Of a stretch of 11,440 bases of DNA, positions 1 through 7,544 are shown one piece after another. Source of the DNA: Gammaproteobacteria bacterium (GTDB taxonomy: Bacteria > Pseudomonadota > Gammaproteobacteria > Arenicellales > Poriferihabitantaceae); NCBI GenBank assembly GCA_009839585.1, contig VXPI01000393.1:1-11440 (forward strand). The letters run 5' to 3'. The notes under the pieces are model-generated. The model searched no databases. It worked only from the letters and a program-made list of their open reading frames with translations, and was not told the DNA's origin. Every line of letters begins with the position of its first letter. The stretch's first letter is position 1. Position numbers and translations under genes: made by a program.

Positions 1-879
1 GTTGTCGAGATATTGCCAAACCGGGTGACTCAGGTGCGGACCAAGAATGTCGACGGTTATGACGGAATCCAGGTTACCACTGGAGAGCGAAGACCGAATC
101 GAATCAGTAAACCCATGAAGGGGCATTTTGCAAAAGCCGCTGTAGAGCCGGGTCGCGGTGTCTGGGAGTTTCCGCTGGATCAGGAGTCTGAAGTTTCAGC
201 GGGCCACGAACTGACTGTTGGTCTATTAAAGGAAGGAATGAAGGTTGATGTCAGCGGTCGCTCGATCGGCAAGGGGTTCAGCGGCGTCATGAAACGCTAT
301 GGATTTGGCGGGGGCCGTGCTTCCCACGGCAATTCAAAAGCACATCGACTGGCGGGATCGATTGGTAATGCACAGGACCCGGGTCGAGTGTTCAAGGGCA
401 AGAAGATGGCAGGTCATCAGGGCGATCAGAACGTCGTTCAACAAAACCTGGACATTGTGAAGGTGGATGGCGAACGGAATATCGTGTTGATTTCCGGGTC
501 TATTCCAGGATCCAGGGGTTCTGATGTAATTGTCAGGCCAGCCGTCAAGAGTAAGGAGAGAATGAATATTCTATCTCGCATTTCCGAAATGCCTGATGTT
601 GCAGACGTGACGGACCCTCCGGACCCAGTTGAACCTGAAGCGCCAGTAGCCACCGAGGTCCAGCATCAGGAGACCTTCAAGGCTGATGAAACGGGAGACG
701 AACGGAAAAATGTCGATACCGGGGTTCCGGTGCATGCTGATGCAGAGGACTCGGAACCTGCTGCGGCTGGCGATACGGATATCACCCACGCTTCTGAACC
801 AGTAGCGACGGAATCATCCGAAAGGGCTGAAGAACTTGAAGACCCAGAGAATTCTGAAGGTGAAAGGAATGCCGATTGA
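1..879 (+). CDS. rplC: Large-subunit ribosomal protein L3, 5'-partial, with long acidic C-terminal tail
   Basis: L3 is an early-assembling 50S protein that binds 23S rRNA near the peptidyl-transferase centre. The frame is open from base 1 (codons GTT GTC GAG ATA TTG), so the gene starts outside the window; by alignment with E. coli L3 about 25 N-terminal residues are missing. Conserved stretches include NRVTQV, GHFAKA, GKGF, THGNS-like SHGNS and VFKGKKMAG. The glutamine that PrmB methylates in E. coli (Q150, in SIGQNQTPG) is kept as the CAG codon at 373-375. The family's usual end (PAVK) is at about 549. A further 109 residues follow, with 32 Asp/Glu against 8 Lys/Arg, rich in Pro, Ala, Ser and Thr, and without an obvious fold. 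The complete protein would be about 317 residues against 209 in E. coli. The stop codon lies inside the next gene, rplD. Identity is certain; the role of the tail is unknown. Confidence 0.97.
   Translation, partial: VVEILPNRVTQVRTKNVDGYDGIQVTTGERRPNRISKPMKGHFAKAAVEPGRGVWEFPLDQESEVSAGHELTVGLLKEGMKVDVSGRSIGKGFSGVMKRYGFGGGRASHGNSKAHRLAGSIGNAQDPGRVFKGKKMAGHQGDQNVVQQNLDIVKVDGERNIVLISGSIPGSRGSDVIVRPAVKSKERMNILSRISEMPDVADVTDPPDPVEPEAPVATEVQHQETFKADETGDERKNVDTGVPVHADAEDSEPAAAGDTDITHASEPVATESSERAEELEDPENSEGERNAD
856..867 (+). promoter_or_regulatory. Ribosome binding site that fixes the rplD start
   Basis: GAAGG at 856-860 lies 8 nt before the ATG at 869, and a second purine run, AAAGG, ends at 867. 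Both are inside the coding sequence of the L3 tail. This supports the ATG at 869 over the in-frame TTG at 836 and suggests that L4 translation is coupled to L3 translation. Confidence 0.6.
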
Positions 880-1501
880 ACTACCCATTATCCCGGTGAC
901 CAAAGATACCGAGGCCAGTCCAAAAACGGTTTCGGTTTCTAATACTGCGTTTGGCGTTGAATTCAATGAAACCCTGGTACACCAGGTGGTAGTTGCGTAT
1001 CAGGCAGGAGGACGTCAGGGAACCCGTGCCCAGAAGAACCGCTCGGCAGTTCGGGGTGGTGGCTCCAAGCCCTGGCGACAAAAAGGTAGTGGCAGGGCTC
1101 GTGCCGGAACCTTGCGAAGTCCCTTGTTCCGTGGAGGTGGCAGGGCATTTCCGGCTTCAACGCGTGATTTTTCGCATAAGGTCAACCGAAAAATGTATCG
1201 AGCCGCCATGCGTTCAATTCTCTCCGAGTTGAATCGTCAGGACCGCTTGATCGTGATTCCCGGGCTGACCATGGATGAGCCAAAAACCAAGGCATTGAAT
1301 GAAGTTCTAAAACCGATGGATGCGCCTGGATGCCTGATTGTGCTGTCGGAAGCAGATCGTAATGTAGAGTTATCTTCGCGCAATCTGCCGAGTGTATCCG
1401 TCAGTACTTCACAAAACCTGAATCCGGTCAGTCTGATTTCACATGAAAAAGTGATTATGACTGCTGATGCCATCAAGGCAGTCGATAAGGTATTGCAATA
1501 G
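869..1501 (+). CDS. rplD: Large-subunit ribosomal protein L4
   Basis: L4 (210 residues; 201 in E. coli) binds 23S rRNA and sends an extended loop into the nascent-peptide exit tunnel. In E. coli it also represses its own S10 operon. The conserved core is clear: FNETLVHQVVVAYQAGGRQGTRAQK, shortened here, then the basic loop with KPWRQKGSGRARAG at about residues 68-81, then NRKMYRAAMRSILSEL and the C-terminal MTADAIKAVDKVLQ. The N-terminus is about 10 residues longer than in E. coli. The ATG at 869 is preferred because it has a good ribosome binding site and homology begins soon after it. The gene overlaps the end of rplC by 11 nt. Any S10-leader target for L4 autoregulation would be upstream of the window. 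Confidence 0.97.
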   Translation: MPIELPIIPVTKDTEASPKTVSVSNTAFGVEFNETLVHQVVVAYQAGGRQGTRAQKNRSAVRGGGSKPWRQKGSGRARAGTLRSPLFRGGGRAFPASTRDFSHKVNRKMYRAAMRSILSELNRQDRLIVIPGLTMDEPKTKALNEVLKPMDAPGCLIVLSEADRNVELSSRNLPSVSVSTSQNLNPVSLISHEKVIMTADAIKAVDKVLQ

Positions 1502-1514
1502 CTGGTCAATGAAG

Positions 1515-1811
1515 ATGAATCAGGAAAGACTTTACCAGGTAATTCTGGAACCGTTGATTTCCGAGAAATCAACGGATGCAGGCGAAAAAGGCCAAATGGT
1601 GTTGAAGGTCTTGCCCGACGCCAATAAGATTGAGGTTAAGACTGCTGTAGAGGCCTTGTTCAATTTAAGGGTAAAGCGGGTTCAGATTGCCAATGTGCGT
1701 GGCAAAGCCAAGAGTTTTGGCCGTATAAAGGGCAAACAAAATGACTGGAAGAAGGCTTATGTCTGTCTGGAACCCGGTCAGGATTTTGATTTCCACAACA
1801 TAGAGGCGTAA
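1515..1811 (+). CDS. rplW: Large-subunit ribosomal protein L23
   Basis: L23 (98 residues from this start; 100 in E. coli) sits at the exit of the polypeptide tunnel and is the docking site for trigger factor and the signal recognition particle. Conserved features are the N-terminal ERL...EPLISEKST segment, the VLKV...NKIEVKTAVEALF region and the C-terminal NDWKKAYVCLEPGQ motif. The start is ambiguous. The ATG at 1515 gives MNQERL, which matches many gammaproteobacterial homologues, while the ATG at 1509 would add Met-Lys. Neither has a strong Shine-Dalgarno sequence. Both lie just after the rplD stop (1499-1501), so translational coupling is likely. Confidence 0.95.
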   Translation: MNQERLYQVILEPLISEKSTDAGEKGQMVLKVLPDANKIEVKTAVEALFNLRVKRVQIANVRGKAKSFGRIKGKQNDWKKAYVCLEPGQDFDFHNIEA

Positions 1812-1844
1812 TCGGAATCATTACCGATTTGGAATAGAGCAAGA

Positions 1845-2669
1845 ATGGCACTAGTAAAACAAAATCCAACAAGCCCCGGTCGCCGCGGCATGGTAAAGGC
1901 AGTCAACCCTGACCTGCACAAGGGCAGTCCGCACCGCACGCTTGTCGAACCAAAAACAGCGATAAGCGGTCGAAACAACAGCGGTCGGATAACTGTGCGG
2001 CATAGAGGCGGCGGACATAAGCGAAAATACCGGATCATTGATTTCAAGCGGAACAAGGATGGCGTGCCGGCGGTCGTAAAACGGCTGGAACATGATCCAA
2101 ACCGGAGTGCACACATCGCATTGCTCTCCTATAGGGACGGTGAGTATCGATACATTATTGCTCCGCGTGGTCTCAACCCGGGAGATACCGTAATGTCCGG
2201 GCCTCGAAGTGGGTACAGTATTGGCAATGCCATGCCGATTCGGAATATTCCGGATGGAACCCTCATTCACTGCGTCGAAATGAAGCCTGGCAAGGGTGCC
2301 CAGCTCGCACGTTCAGCCGGCTCGTATGCGCAATTGCTTGGAAAGGAGGGTGCCTATGCACAGCTACGCTTGCGTTCGGGTGAGGTGCGCAGAGCACATC
2401 TGGACTGCCGTGCAACCATCGGTCAGGTTGGTAATTCCGAGAACAGTCTGCAAAAACTGGGTAAGGCCGGTGCCAAACGCTGGCGCGGTGTTCGGCCTAC
2501 GGTTCGTGGGGTTGCCATGAATCCGGTTGATCACCCGCATGGCGGCGGTGAGGGTCGTACTTCGGGTGGGCGCCATCCGGTATCTCCATGGGGTGTCCCA
2601 ACCAAAGGGTACCGCACGCGTTCCAAAAAAGCCTCATCGTCCATGATCATTCGTAGACGGAAGAAATAA
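1845..2669 (+). CDS. rplB: Large-subunit ribosomal protein L2
   Basis: L2 (274 residues; 273 in E. coli) is a primary 23S rRNA binder, needed for subunit joining and for peptidyl-transferase activity. The sequence is canonical: N-terminal [32 protein letters not shown], a central SH3/OB-like rRNA-binding region, and the C-terminal [13 protein letters not shown] motif. His230 in that motif aligns with the E. coli residue H229, which has been implicated in function. The basic tail [18 protein letters not shown] is present. The gap after rplW is 33 nt. The purine-rich stretch just before the ATG is a weak binding site. Nothing is unusual about length or composition. Confidence 0.98.
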   Translation: MALVKQNPTSPGRRGMVKAVNPDLHKGSPHRTLVEPKTAISGRNNSGRITVRHRGGGHKRKYRIIDFKRNKDGVPAVVKRLEHDPNRSAHIALLSYRDGEYRYIIAPRGLNPGDTVMSGPRSGYSIGNAMPIRNIPDGTLIHCVEMKPGKGAQLARSAGSYAQLLGKEGAYAQLRLRSGEVRRAHLDCRATIGQVGNSENSLQKLGKAGAKRWRGVRPTVRGVAMNPVDHPHGGGEGRTSGGRHPVSPWGVPTKGYRTRSKKASSSMIIRRRKK

Positions 2670-2671
2670 AT

Positions 2672-2944
2672 ATGCCACGATCCATTAAAAAGGGGCCATT
2701 TGTTGATCATCATCTATGGTCGCATGTCGAACAGGCCCGATCGGAAAATTCACGCCGCCCCATCAAGACATGGTCAAGGCGATCCATGGTTATGCCTGAA
2801 TTTGTCGGCTTGACCATTGCGGTACACAACGGCCGTCAGCATGTGCCGATTCTGATTACCGAGAACATGGTGGGGCACAAGCTAGGCGAGTTCGCTCCGA
2901 CACGCACTTTTCGCGGTCATATTGCGAACAAGAAAACCAGATAA
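2672..2944 (+). CDS. rpsS: Small-subunit ribosomal protein S19
   Basis: S19 (90 residues; 92 in E. coli) lies in the head of the 30S subunit, pairs with S13 and touches the A-site tRNA region and the L5 bridge. Diagnostic segments are [12 protein letters not shown] at the start, [16 protein letters not shown], the [23 protein letters not shown] block and the basic tail. The start is 2 nt after the rplB stop. Its likely ribosome binding site (GGAAGAAA) overlaps the last codons of rplB, which favours coupled translation. Confidence 0.97.
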   Translation: MPRSIKKGPFVDHHLWSHVEQARSENSRRPIKTWSRRSMVMPEFVGLTIAVHNGRQHVPILITENMVGHKLGEFAPTRTFRGHIANKKTR

Positions 2945-2989
2945 GTATCTAAGAAGGATTCATTCGATTTTTCAAGGGGTAAAGATAAG

Positions 2990-3349
2990 ATGCAGGTCAG
3001 TGCCGTTGCCAAATATGTCAGGCTTTCACCACAAAAAGCCCGCTTGCTCGCCGATCAGGTAAGAACCCTGCCGATTGAGCGGGCCATAGATCTATTGAAA
3101 CACAGCAATAGAAAGGCAGCCTTGCCGGTTCGCAAGACCCTGGAGTCGGCAATATCCAATGCCGAACATAACAATAATGCGGATATCGACGAACTATGGG
3201 TCAGCCAGATCATGGTAGACGAGGCACCGACCATGAAGCGCTTTCGTGCCCGGGCCAAGGGACGTGGAACACGCATCTTCAAGCGGAATTGCCATATCAC
3301 GGTTTCGGTCAGTGACGGTCCAAACCCGCATCACAAGAAACGTTTTTAA
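2990..3349 (+). CDS. rplV: Large-subunit ribosomal protein L22
   Basis: L22 (119 residues; 110 in E. coli) lines the peptide exit tunnel with a long beta-hairpin and contacts all 23S domains. Visible family features are the [17 protein letters not shown] segment, the [20 protein letters not shown] helix and strand, and the hairpin [15 protein letters not shown], whose tip reaches the tunnel and is where macrolide-resistance changes occur in other species. The extra length is a short basic tail, [10 protein letters not shown]. The 45-nt gap after rpsS is one of the longer ones in the cluster, and the purine run AAGGGG at 2974-2979 lies about 10 nt before the ATG. Confidence 0.97.
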   Translation: MQVSAVAKYVRLSPQKARLLADQVRTLPIERAIDLLKHSNRKAALPVRKTLESAISNAEHNNNADIDELWVSQIMVDEAPTMKRFRARAKGRGTRIFKRNCHITVSVSDGPNPHHKKRF

Positions 3350-3369
3350 CTGAATTATCGGACAAGAAT

Positions 3370-4056
3370 ATGGGGCAGAAAGTACAGCCTACCGGATTTC
3401 GCCTTGGGATAGTCAAGGATTGGAATGTCAAATGGTTTGCCACCAAACGCAACTATGCGACAACCCTTGCCAGTGACCTCAAGATTCGGGATTTTCTGAA
3501 CCGCAAGTTGGCGAATGCCAATGCTGCGGTCAGTCGTATTACTATCGAGAGGCCGGCCCAGAACCTGAACGTGACAATTTACACGGCACGTCCGGGAATC
3601 GTTATCGGAAAAAAAGGCGAAGACATTGAACGGCTCCGACATCAACTGAGTCAGATCAACGGCGGTCATGTCCAGGTTGCTGTCGAAGAAATACGAAAGC
3701 CGGAGGTGGATGCCAAACTGGTTGCGGAAAGTATTTGCCAGCAGTTGGTAAAACGAATCCTGTTTCGCCGTGCCATGAAGCGGGCGGTGCAAAATGCCAT
3801 GAGGCTAGGTGCCGAAGGCATCAAGATCATGATTTCAGGTAGGTTGAACGGTGCTGAAATCGCCAGGAGCGAATGGTATCGTGAAGGTCGGGTACCGTTG
3901 CATACGTTGCGTGCCGACATTGACTATGGCTTTCATGAAGCGTTGACTACCTACGGAATTCTTGGCGTCAAGGTATGGATCTTCAAGGGTGAAATTTTCG
4001 ACGAAGACCCGGTCAAGCCCGATGTAGCAGAAACCGCGACAGCGCCGGGAGCCTAA
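3370..4056 (+). CDS. rpsC: Small-subunit ribosomal protein S3
   Basis: S3 (228 residues; 233 in E. coli) sits at the mRNA entry of the 30S subunit and, with S4 and S5, forms the entry-channel helicase. The N-terminus [15 protein letters not shown] is diagnostic. The type II KH domain is visible at about residues 60-100, with the RNA-binding loop as IGKKGEDIE. The C-terminal domain contains [17 protein letters not shown] sequence (here [19 protein letters not shown]), the [19 protein letters not shown] motif and the [10 protein letters not shown] strand. The C-terminal tail is short. It starts 20 nt after rplV and is followed by rplP after 4 nt. Confidence 0.97.
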   Translation: MGQKVQPTGFRLGIVKDWNVKWFATKRNYATTLASDLKIRDFLNRKLANANAAVSRITIERPAQNLNVTIYTARPGIVIGKKGEDIERLRHQLSQINGGHVQVAVEEIRKPEVDAKLVAESICQQLVKRILFRRAMKRAVQNAMRLGAEGIKIMISGRLNGAEIARSEWYREGRVPLHTLRADIDYGFHEALTTYGILGVKVWIFKGEIFDEDPVKPDVAETATAPGA

Positions 4057-4060
4057 TACA

Positions 4061-4474
4061 ATGCTTCAACCCAAGAGAACCAAATTCAGAAAGCAGCACA
4101 AAGGCCGAAACCGGGGCTTGGCTACTCGCGGTAATCGAGTGAGTTTCGGTGAATTCGGCTTGCAGTCAAATACCCGAGGAAGGCTGACGGCACGACAAAT
4201 CGAAGCTGGGCGTCGAGCCATTACCCGACATGTGAAAAGGGGTGGTCGACTCTGGATCCGTATTTTCCCGGACAAGCCTATTTCGAAGAAGCCGCTTGAA
4301 GTGCGTATGGGCAAGGGGAAAGGCAATCCTGAATTCTGGGTAGCATTGGTGCAACCCGGTACGATGCTGTATGAAATCGAGGGGGTCAATGAAAGTCTGG
4401 CCCGTGAGGCTTTTCGACGCGCCAGTGCCAAGTTGCCCGTGCAAACGAATTTCGCAAAGCGGCAGGTAGGCTAA
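4061..4474 (+). CDS. rplP: Large-subunit ribosomal protein L16
   Basis: L16 (137 residues; 136 in E. coli) binds 23S rRNA near the A site and is needed for late 50S assembly. The start [21 protein letters not shown] is typical. The [16 protein letters not shown] motif contains Arg82, which aligns with the E. coli arginine R81 that the oxygenase RoxA (YcfD) hydroxylates. The ATG is 4 nt after the rpsC stop. The stop codon TAA (4472-4474) shares its last base with the next ATG, so rpmC translation is probably coupled. Confidence 0.97.
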   Translation: MLQPKRTKFRKQHKGRNRGLATRGNRVSFGEFGLQSNTRGRLTARQIEAGRRAITRHVKRGGRLWIRIFPDKPISKKPLEVRMGKGKGNPEFWVALVQPGTMLYEIEGVNESLAREAFRRASAKLPVQTNFAKRQVG

Positions 4475-4671
4475 TGAAGGCATCGGAACTCAGAACCAAG
4501 AGCGTTGAGGATCTCAAGTCTGATTTGATTGGTCTTCGAAAGAAGCAGTTCAATTTGCGTTTTCAGCTAAGTACTGATCAGCTCGCGGATATTGCGGAAT
4601 TCTCCCAGGTCAGAAAAGACATTGCCCGAATAAAGACTGTCTTGAATGAAAAAGCGAAACAGCAGAGTTAG
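4474..4671 (+). CDS. rpmC: Large-subunit ribosomal protein L29
   Basis: L29 (65 residues; 63 in E. coli) is a small helical-hairpin protein near the exit of the peptide tunnel, next to L23. The sequence [20 protein letters not shown] and the second helix, with [16 protein letters not shown], fit the family. The start codon overlaps the rplP stop as TAATG, and AGGTAGG in the end of rplP supplies the ribosome binding site. The gene directly precedes the enlarged rpsQ. Confidence 0.96.
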   Translation: MKASELRTKSVEDLKSDLIGLRKKQFNLRFQLSTDQLADIAEFSQVRKDIARIKTVLNEKAKQQS

Positions 4672-4679
4672 GAAATCCA

Positions 4680-5447
4680 ATGAGCAAAGAATCAAAAACA
4701 ACGACTGCGAAGTTCGACGAGGCAACCATCCAGCAGGCCTGTGAGCGGTTTGGGTATCTTGATGCGGAAAAGCAATACAAGATTCGGGACTTGTGTGATT
4801 CGTTACTGCCTGACCGGAACCCCGAGTTAGTGTCTCGTGTCCTTCGCAAGCATGTTCGTGACATTCAGGAGGCTGAAGGGACAGCCGAGCCATCCGGCCA
4901 GTACCAGTTTACAGCGGAAGAAGCTGCTGTCTTGAGCCTGCAGATTGAAGAAAAACTCTCAAGAAGTGCTGGAAGCGAGCAGGCTTCAGCGAAAGAATCG
5001 AGTCTGCCCGATACCGGGGAATTAGCGGAACAGGTGATCGATAACGCGGAGGCTGCACCCGAAGGGGAGAAAGAGCCAGTCGAAGCAGAGGCCAGTCCCA
5101 AGACTGAAACTGCTCCGGCCGAGGCAGAACCTGTATTCGAATCTGCGAGTCCAGAACCAGCCGGGAATGAGTCGGCATCAATCGATGCGAGCAATGAGGC
5201 TTATGCCAAACGTCAAATTCGTGGAAATGTGGTCAGCAAGTCGGGTCAAAAGAGTATCGTTGTACTGGTTGAGCGCAAGGTCAAGCATTCTCTATACAAG
5301 AAATACATCAAACGCTCAAACAAGCTTCATGTGCATGATGAGCACAATGAGTCTACAGTGGGTGATGTGGTCAGTATCGAATCCTGCCGCCCGGTCTCCA
5401 AGACCAAATGCTGGCGTCTGGTCAAAGTGGTATCACATGTTCAATAG
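4680..5447 (+). CDS. rpsQ: Small-subunit ribosomal protein S17 with about 175-residue N-terminal extension
   Basis: Residues 176-255 are a complete S17: [55 protein letters not shown] and CWRLVKVV, an OB-fold protein that binds 16S rRNA in the 30S body. S17 is normally about 84 residues; this one is 255. Residues about 12-66 look like three amphipathic helices (including [28 protein letters not shown]), and residues 77-95 form another. Residues 97-173 are an acidic Ala/Pro/Glu/Ser-rich linker. I do not recognise the N-terminal domain. The ATG at 4680 has AGGAA at 4670-4674 and lies 8 nt after rpmC. There is no other Met in the protein, so a normal-length S17 could not start at an ATG; a GTG at 5034 (residue 119) is the main upstream alternative. 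Composition resembles the neighbours, so transfer is not indicated. Confidence 0.95.
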   Translation: MSKESKTTTAKFDEATIQQACERFGYLDAEKQYKIRDLCDSLLPDRNPELVSRVLRKHVRDIQEAEGTAEPSGQYQFTAEEAAVLSLQIEEKLSRSAGSEQASAKESSLPDTGELAEQVIDNAEAAPEGEKEPVEAEASPKTETAPAEAEPVFESASPEPAGNESASIDASNEAYAKRQIRGNVVSKSGQKSIVVLVERKVKHSLYKKYIKRSNKLHVHDEHNESTVGDVVSIESCRPVSKTKCWRLVKVVSHVQ

Positions 5448-5465
5448 GGACTGGGGAAACAAGTT

Positions 5466-5834
5466 ATGATTCAGATGCAGAGCATGCTGTCGGTTGCCGA
5501 CAATAGCGGTGCCCGAAAAGTGATGTGTATCAAGGTTCTGGGGGGGGCGAAACGTCGCTATGCCAGAATTGGTGACATTATCAAGATTACCATTAAGGAG
5601 GCCATGCCCAACAGCCGGGTAAAAAAAGGGGATGTCTATGATGCGGTTATAGTCAGAACGAAAAGTGGCGTGCGGCGACCTGATGGCTCCCTGATTCGCT
5701 TTGACCGGAATTCAGCAGTGTTGTTGAATAACGCTCATCAGCCGATTGGCACGCGTATTTTCGGTCCGGTTACTCGTGAATTGCGTTCGGAAAAATTCAT
5801 GAGAATTATTTCTCTGGCCCCGGAAGTCCTGTAA
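5466..5834 (+). CDS. rplN: Large-subunit ribosomal protein L14
   Basis: L14 (122 residues; 123 in E. coli) is a five-strand beta-barrel protein of the 50S interface. It contacts 16S rRNA at an intersubunit bridge and is the docking site of the silencing factor RsfS. It is nearly identical to the family: [47 protein letters not shown] and [29 protein letters not shown], split here. It starts 18 nt after rpsQ. In E. coli the spc promoter lies in this junction; here there is no room for it. A run of eight G bases (5540-5547) encodes Leu-Gly-Gly-Ala. Confidence 0.97.
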   Translation: MIQMQSMLSVADNSGARKVMCIKVLGGAKRRYARIGDIIKITIKEAMPNSRVKKGDVYDAVIVRTKSGVRRPDGSLIRFDRNSAVLLNNAHQPIGTRIFGPVTRELRSEKFMRIISLAPEVL

Positions 5835-5869
5835 TTGGAATTTGGCCGTTAATGTGACTGGATATTCAT

Positions 5870-6190
5870 ATGAAAAGAATAATCAAAGGCGATGATGTGA
5901 TCGTGATTTCAGGGCGATACAAGGGCAAGCGAGGCCAGGTACTTCGTTTGACTGGAGATGGTCGAGCCTATGTGAACGATGTAAATCTGGTCAAGAAGCA
6001 CAAAAAGGGCAACCCGAACAAGAATGAAAAAGGCGGAATTGTCCAACAGGAAGCGCCCATTCACCTTTCCAATCTTGCTCTTTACAATCCGACCACCAAA
6101 AAAGCGGACCGCGTTGGCTTTCGAACGCTTGAAGACGGCAAAAAGGTCCGGTTCTTCAAATCCAATCAGGAAGTTGTTGATATTGGTTGA
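5870..6190 (+). CDS. rplX: Large-subunit ribosomal protein L24
   Basis: L24 (106 residues; 104 in E. coli) starts 50S assembly by binding the 5' end of 23S rRNA. A KOW motif is clear near the N-terminus ([20 protein letters not shown]), followed by [32 protein letters not shown] and the C-terminal KADRVGF...[11 protein letters not shown]. The gap after rplN is 35 nt. The likely ribosome binding site is GGAT about 10 nt before the ATG, which is modest. Confidence 0.96.
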   Translation: MKRIIKGDDVIVISGRYKGKRGQVLRLTGDGRAYVNDVNLVKKHKKGNPNKNEKGGIVQQEAPIHLSNLALYNPTTKKADRVGFRTLEDGKKVRFFKSNQEVVDIG

Positions 6191-6210
6191 TCGATATAAG
6201 GTACATGAAC

Positions 6211-6750
6211 ATGCCTAGACTGAAAGAAAAATATCAAGCAGACATTCTTCCGGGTTTGCAGGAAGAATTCTCGTATGCGAGTGCGATGCAGGTCCCTCGG
6301 ATTACCAAGATCACCTTGAATATGGGACTTGGTGAGGCTGTCGCCAACAAGAATGTATTGCAGAGTGCCCTGTCTGATCTGGAAAAGATCTCGGGACAGA
6401 AACCCGTGCTTACCAAGGCCAAGCGTTCTGAAGCGAACTTCAAGATACGCACAGGTTGGCCAATAGGTGCCAAGGTAACTTTGCGAAAGGACCGAATGTA
6501 TGAATTTCTGGATCGCCTGATCTCGGTCGCAATTCCGCGTGTTCGCGATTTTCGAGGATTGCCAGACAAGTCATTTGATGGCCGGGGAAACTATTCGTTC
6601 GGTATCAAGGAGCAAATTGTTTTCCCCGAAGTCGACTACGACAACATTGACGCATTGCGGGGTCTGGATGTCTGTATCACTACGTCGGCAACCAGTGATC
6701 GTGAAGCAGAGTCATTGCTCAGGGCTTTCAATTTTCCATTGAAGAATTAA
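6211..6750 (+). CDS. rplE: Large-subunit ribosomal protein L5
   Basis: L5 (179 residues from this start, the same as E. coli) binds 5S rRNA with L18 and L25 in the central protuberance and touches S13 and P-site tRNA. Diagnostic stretches are [62 protein letters not shown] and [19 protein letters not shown]. The start is the second of two nearby ATGs (6205 and 6211). The later one gives MPRLKEKY, which aligns without extra residues to E. coli MAKLHDYY, and AAGG at 6198-6201 is well spaced only for it. An in-frame TTG at 6187 is too far upstream. In E. coli this junction carries the S8 repressor site; I could not confirm such a structure here. Confidence 0.96.
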   Translation: MPRLKEKYQADILPGLQEEFSYASAMQVPRITKITLNMGLGEAVANKNVLQSALSDLEKISGQKPVLTKAKRSEANFKIRTGWPIGAKVTLRKDRMYEFLDRLISVAIPRVRDFRGLPDKSFDGRGNYSFGIKEQIVFPEVDYDNIDALRGLDVCITTSATSDREAESLLRAFNFPLKN

Positions 6751-6764
6751 CGGTAGGAATTTCC

Positions 6765-7070
6765 ATGGCCAAAAAATCAATGATTGCACGCGAGGTGAAA
6801 CGGCGGAAGCTGGTTGAAGCCCATGCAGATAAACGGAACGGAGTCAAGGCTAGAGTGACCAATCCGGAACTGAATATGGAAGAGCAGTTCCAGGCCATGC
6901 TTGACCTGCAGAAATTTCCACGCGATTCAAGTCCTTCCCGGGGTAGAAATCGTTGCGGCATTACCGGAAGGTCAAGGGGGTATTACCGAAAGTTTGGCCT
7001 CAGTCGGAACAAGCTCAGGGAGGTCATCATGCGTGGTGAAGCCCCTGGCGTGGTGAAGTCTAGCTGGTAA
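6765..7070 (+). CDS. rpsN: Small-subunit ribosomal protein S14, zinc-free form
   Basis: S14 (101 residues, as in E. coli) is a 30S head protein placed late in assembly beside S3 and S19. The sequence begins [18 protein letters not shown] and ends with the [18 protein letters not shown] and [20 protein letters not shown] blocks. Only one cysteine (Cys64) is present, so this is the long C-minus form that does not bind zinc, not the short zinc-ribbon form. TAGGA before the ATG gives a good ribosome binding site, 14 nt after rplE. Confidence 0.97.
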   Translation: MAKKSMIAREVKRRKLVEAHADKRNGVKARVTNPELNMEEQFQAMLDLQKFPRDSSPSRGRNRCGITGRSRGYYRKFGLSRNKLREVIMRGEAPGVVKSSW

Positions 7071-7099
7071 ATCCAGTACATGAAACCGGAGTATGAAGT

Positions 7100-7495
7100 A
7101 TGAGTATGTCTGATCCCATTGCCGATATGTTGACTCGTATCCGAAACGCGTTTCGATCTTCAAAGGAGTCGGTATCAATTCCCGCATCAAAAAGCAAAAC
7201 CGCAATAGCCAGAGTACTTCTGGATGAAGGCTATATCAGTGGATACAGCGTGGAAGGTGAGGGTGCAAAACGAAACCTGGAAATCCAGTTGAAATATTAT
7301 CGAGGCGAGCCAGTGGTTGAGGAGATCAAGCGCGTGAGTTTGCCAAGTTGCCGGGTCTATGTATCTGGCGATCAGGTGCCCTTGGTTAAAAATGGACTGG
7401 GTGTGGCACTGATATCTACCTCACAAGGTCTCATGTCCGATAAACAGGCACGTCAGGCCGGGGTCGGTGGTGAGGTTGTATGTACGGTATTTTGA
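7100..7495 (+). CDS. rpsH: Small-subunit ribosomal protein S8
   Basis: S8 (131 residues; 130 in E. coli) binds helix 21 of 16S rRNA early in assembly and represses the spc operon in E. coli. The start [18 protein letters not shown] is diagnostic, as is the C-terminal rRNA-binding block, with [20 protein letters not shown] and [12 protein letters not shown]. The upstream sequence CCGGAG at 7085-7090 lies 9 nt before the ATG. The 29-nt gap from rpsN and the 49-nt gap to rplF show no clear promoter or terminator. Confidence 0.97.
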   Translation: MSMSDPIADMLTRIRNAFRSSKESVSIPASKSKTAIARVLLDEGYISGYSVEGEGAKRNLEIQLKYYRGEPVVEEIKRVSLPSCRVYVSGDQVPLVKNGLGVALISTSQGLMSDKQARQAGVGGEVVCTVF

Positions 7496-7544
7496 CGGGA
7501 CATGAGATCCGATTACCAGACAAGCCAGAGTTGAGAAAATTCTC

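Noticed and set aside
836..868. TTG at 836 as the start of rplD
   Set aside because: It would deepen the overlap with rplC and add 11 residues without family support, while the ATG at 869 has a well-spaced GAAGG.
4865..5194. 109-residue reverse-strand open frame opposite the rpsQ extension
   Set aside because: Its Ser/Ala/Gly-rich sequence is simply the antisense of the Glu/Ala/Pro-rich linker codons; it has no ribosome binding site or recognisable domain.
4680..5447. S17 extension as an assembly artefact or a separate gene joined by a frameshift
   Set aside because: The frame is continuous over 255 codons with no homopolymer at the junction, a good ribosome binding site at its start, and exact family sequence from residue 176 on. 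Only raw reads could fully exclude it.
5621..5630. A7-GGG slippery-looking run in rplN
   Set aside because: It encodes the conserved Val-Lys-Lys-Gly segment of L14, the protein continues normally to its usual end, and no stimulating structure was seen.
6187..6210. TTG at 6187 or ATG at 6205 as the start of rplE
   Set aside because: The ATG at 6211 gives exactly the family length and has the properly spaced AAGG; the earlier starts add unconserved residues.
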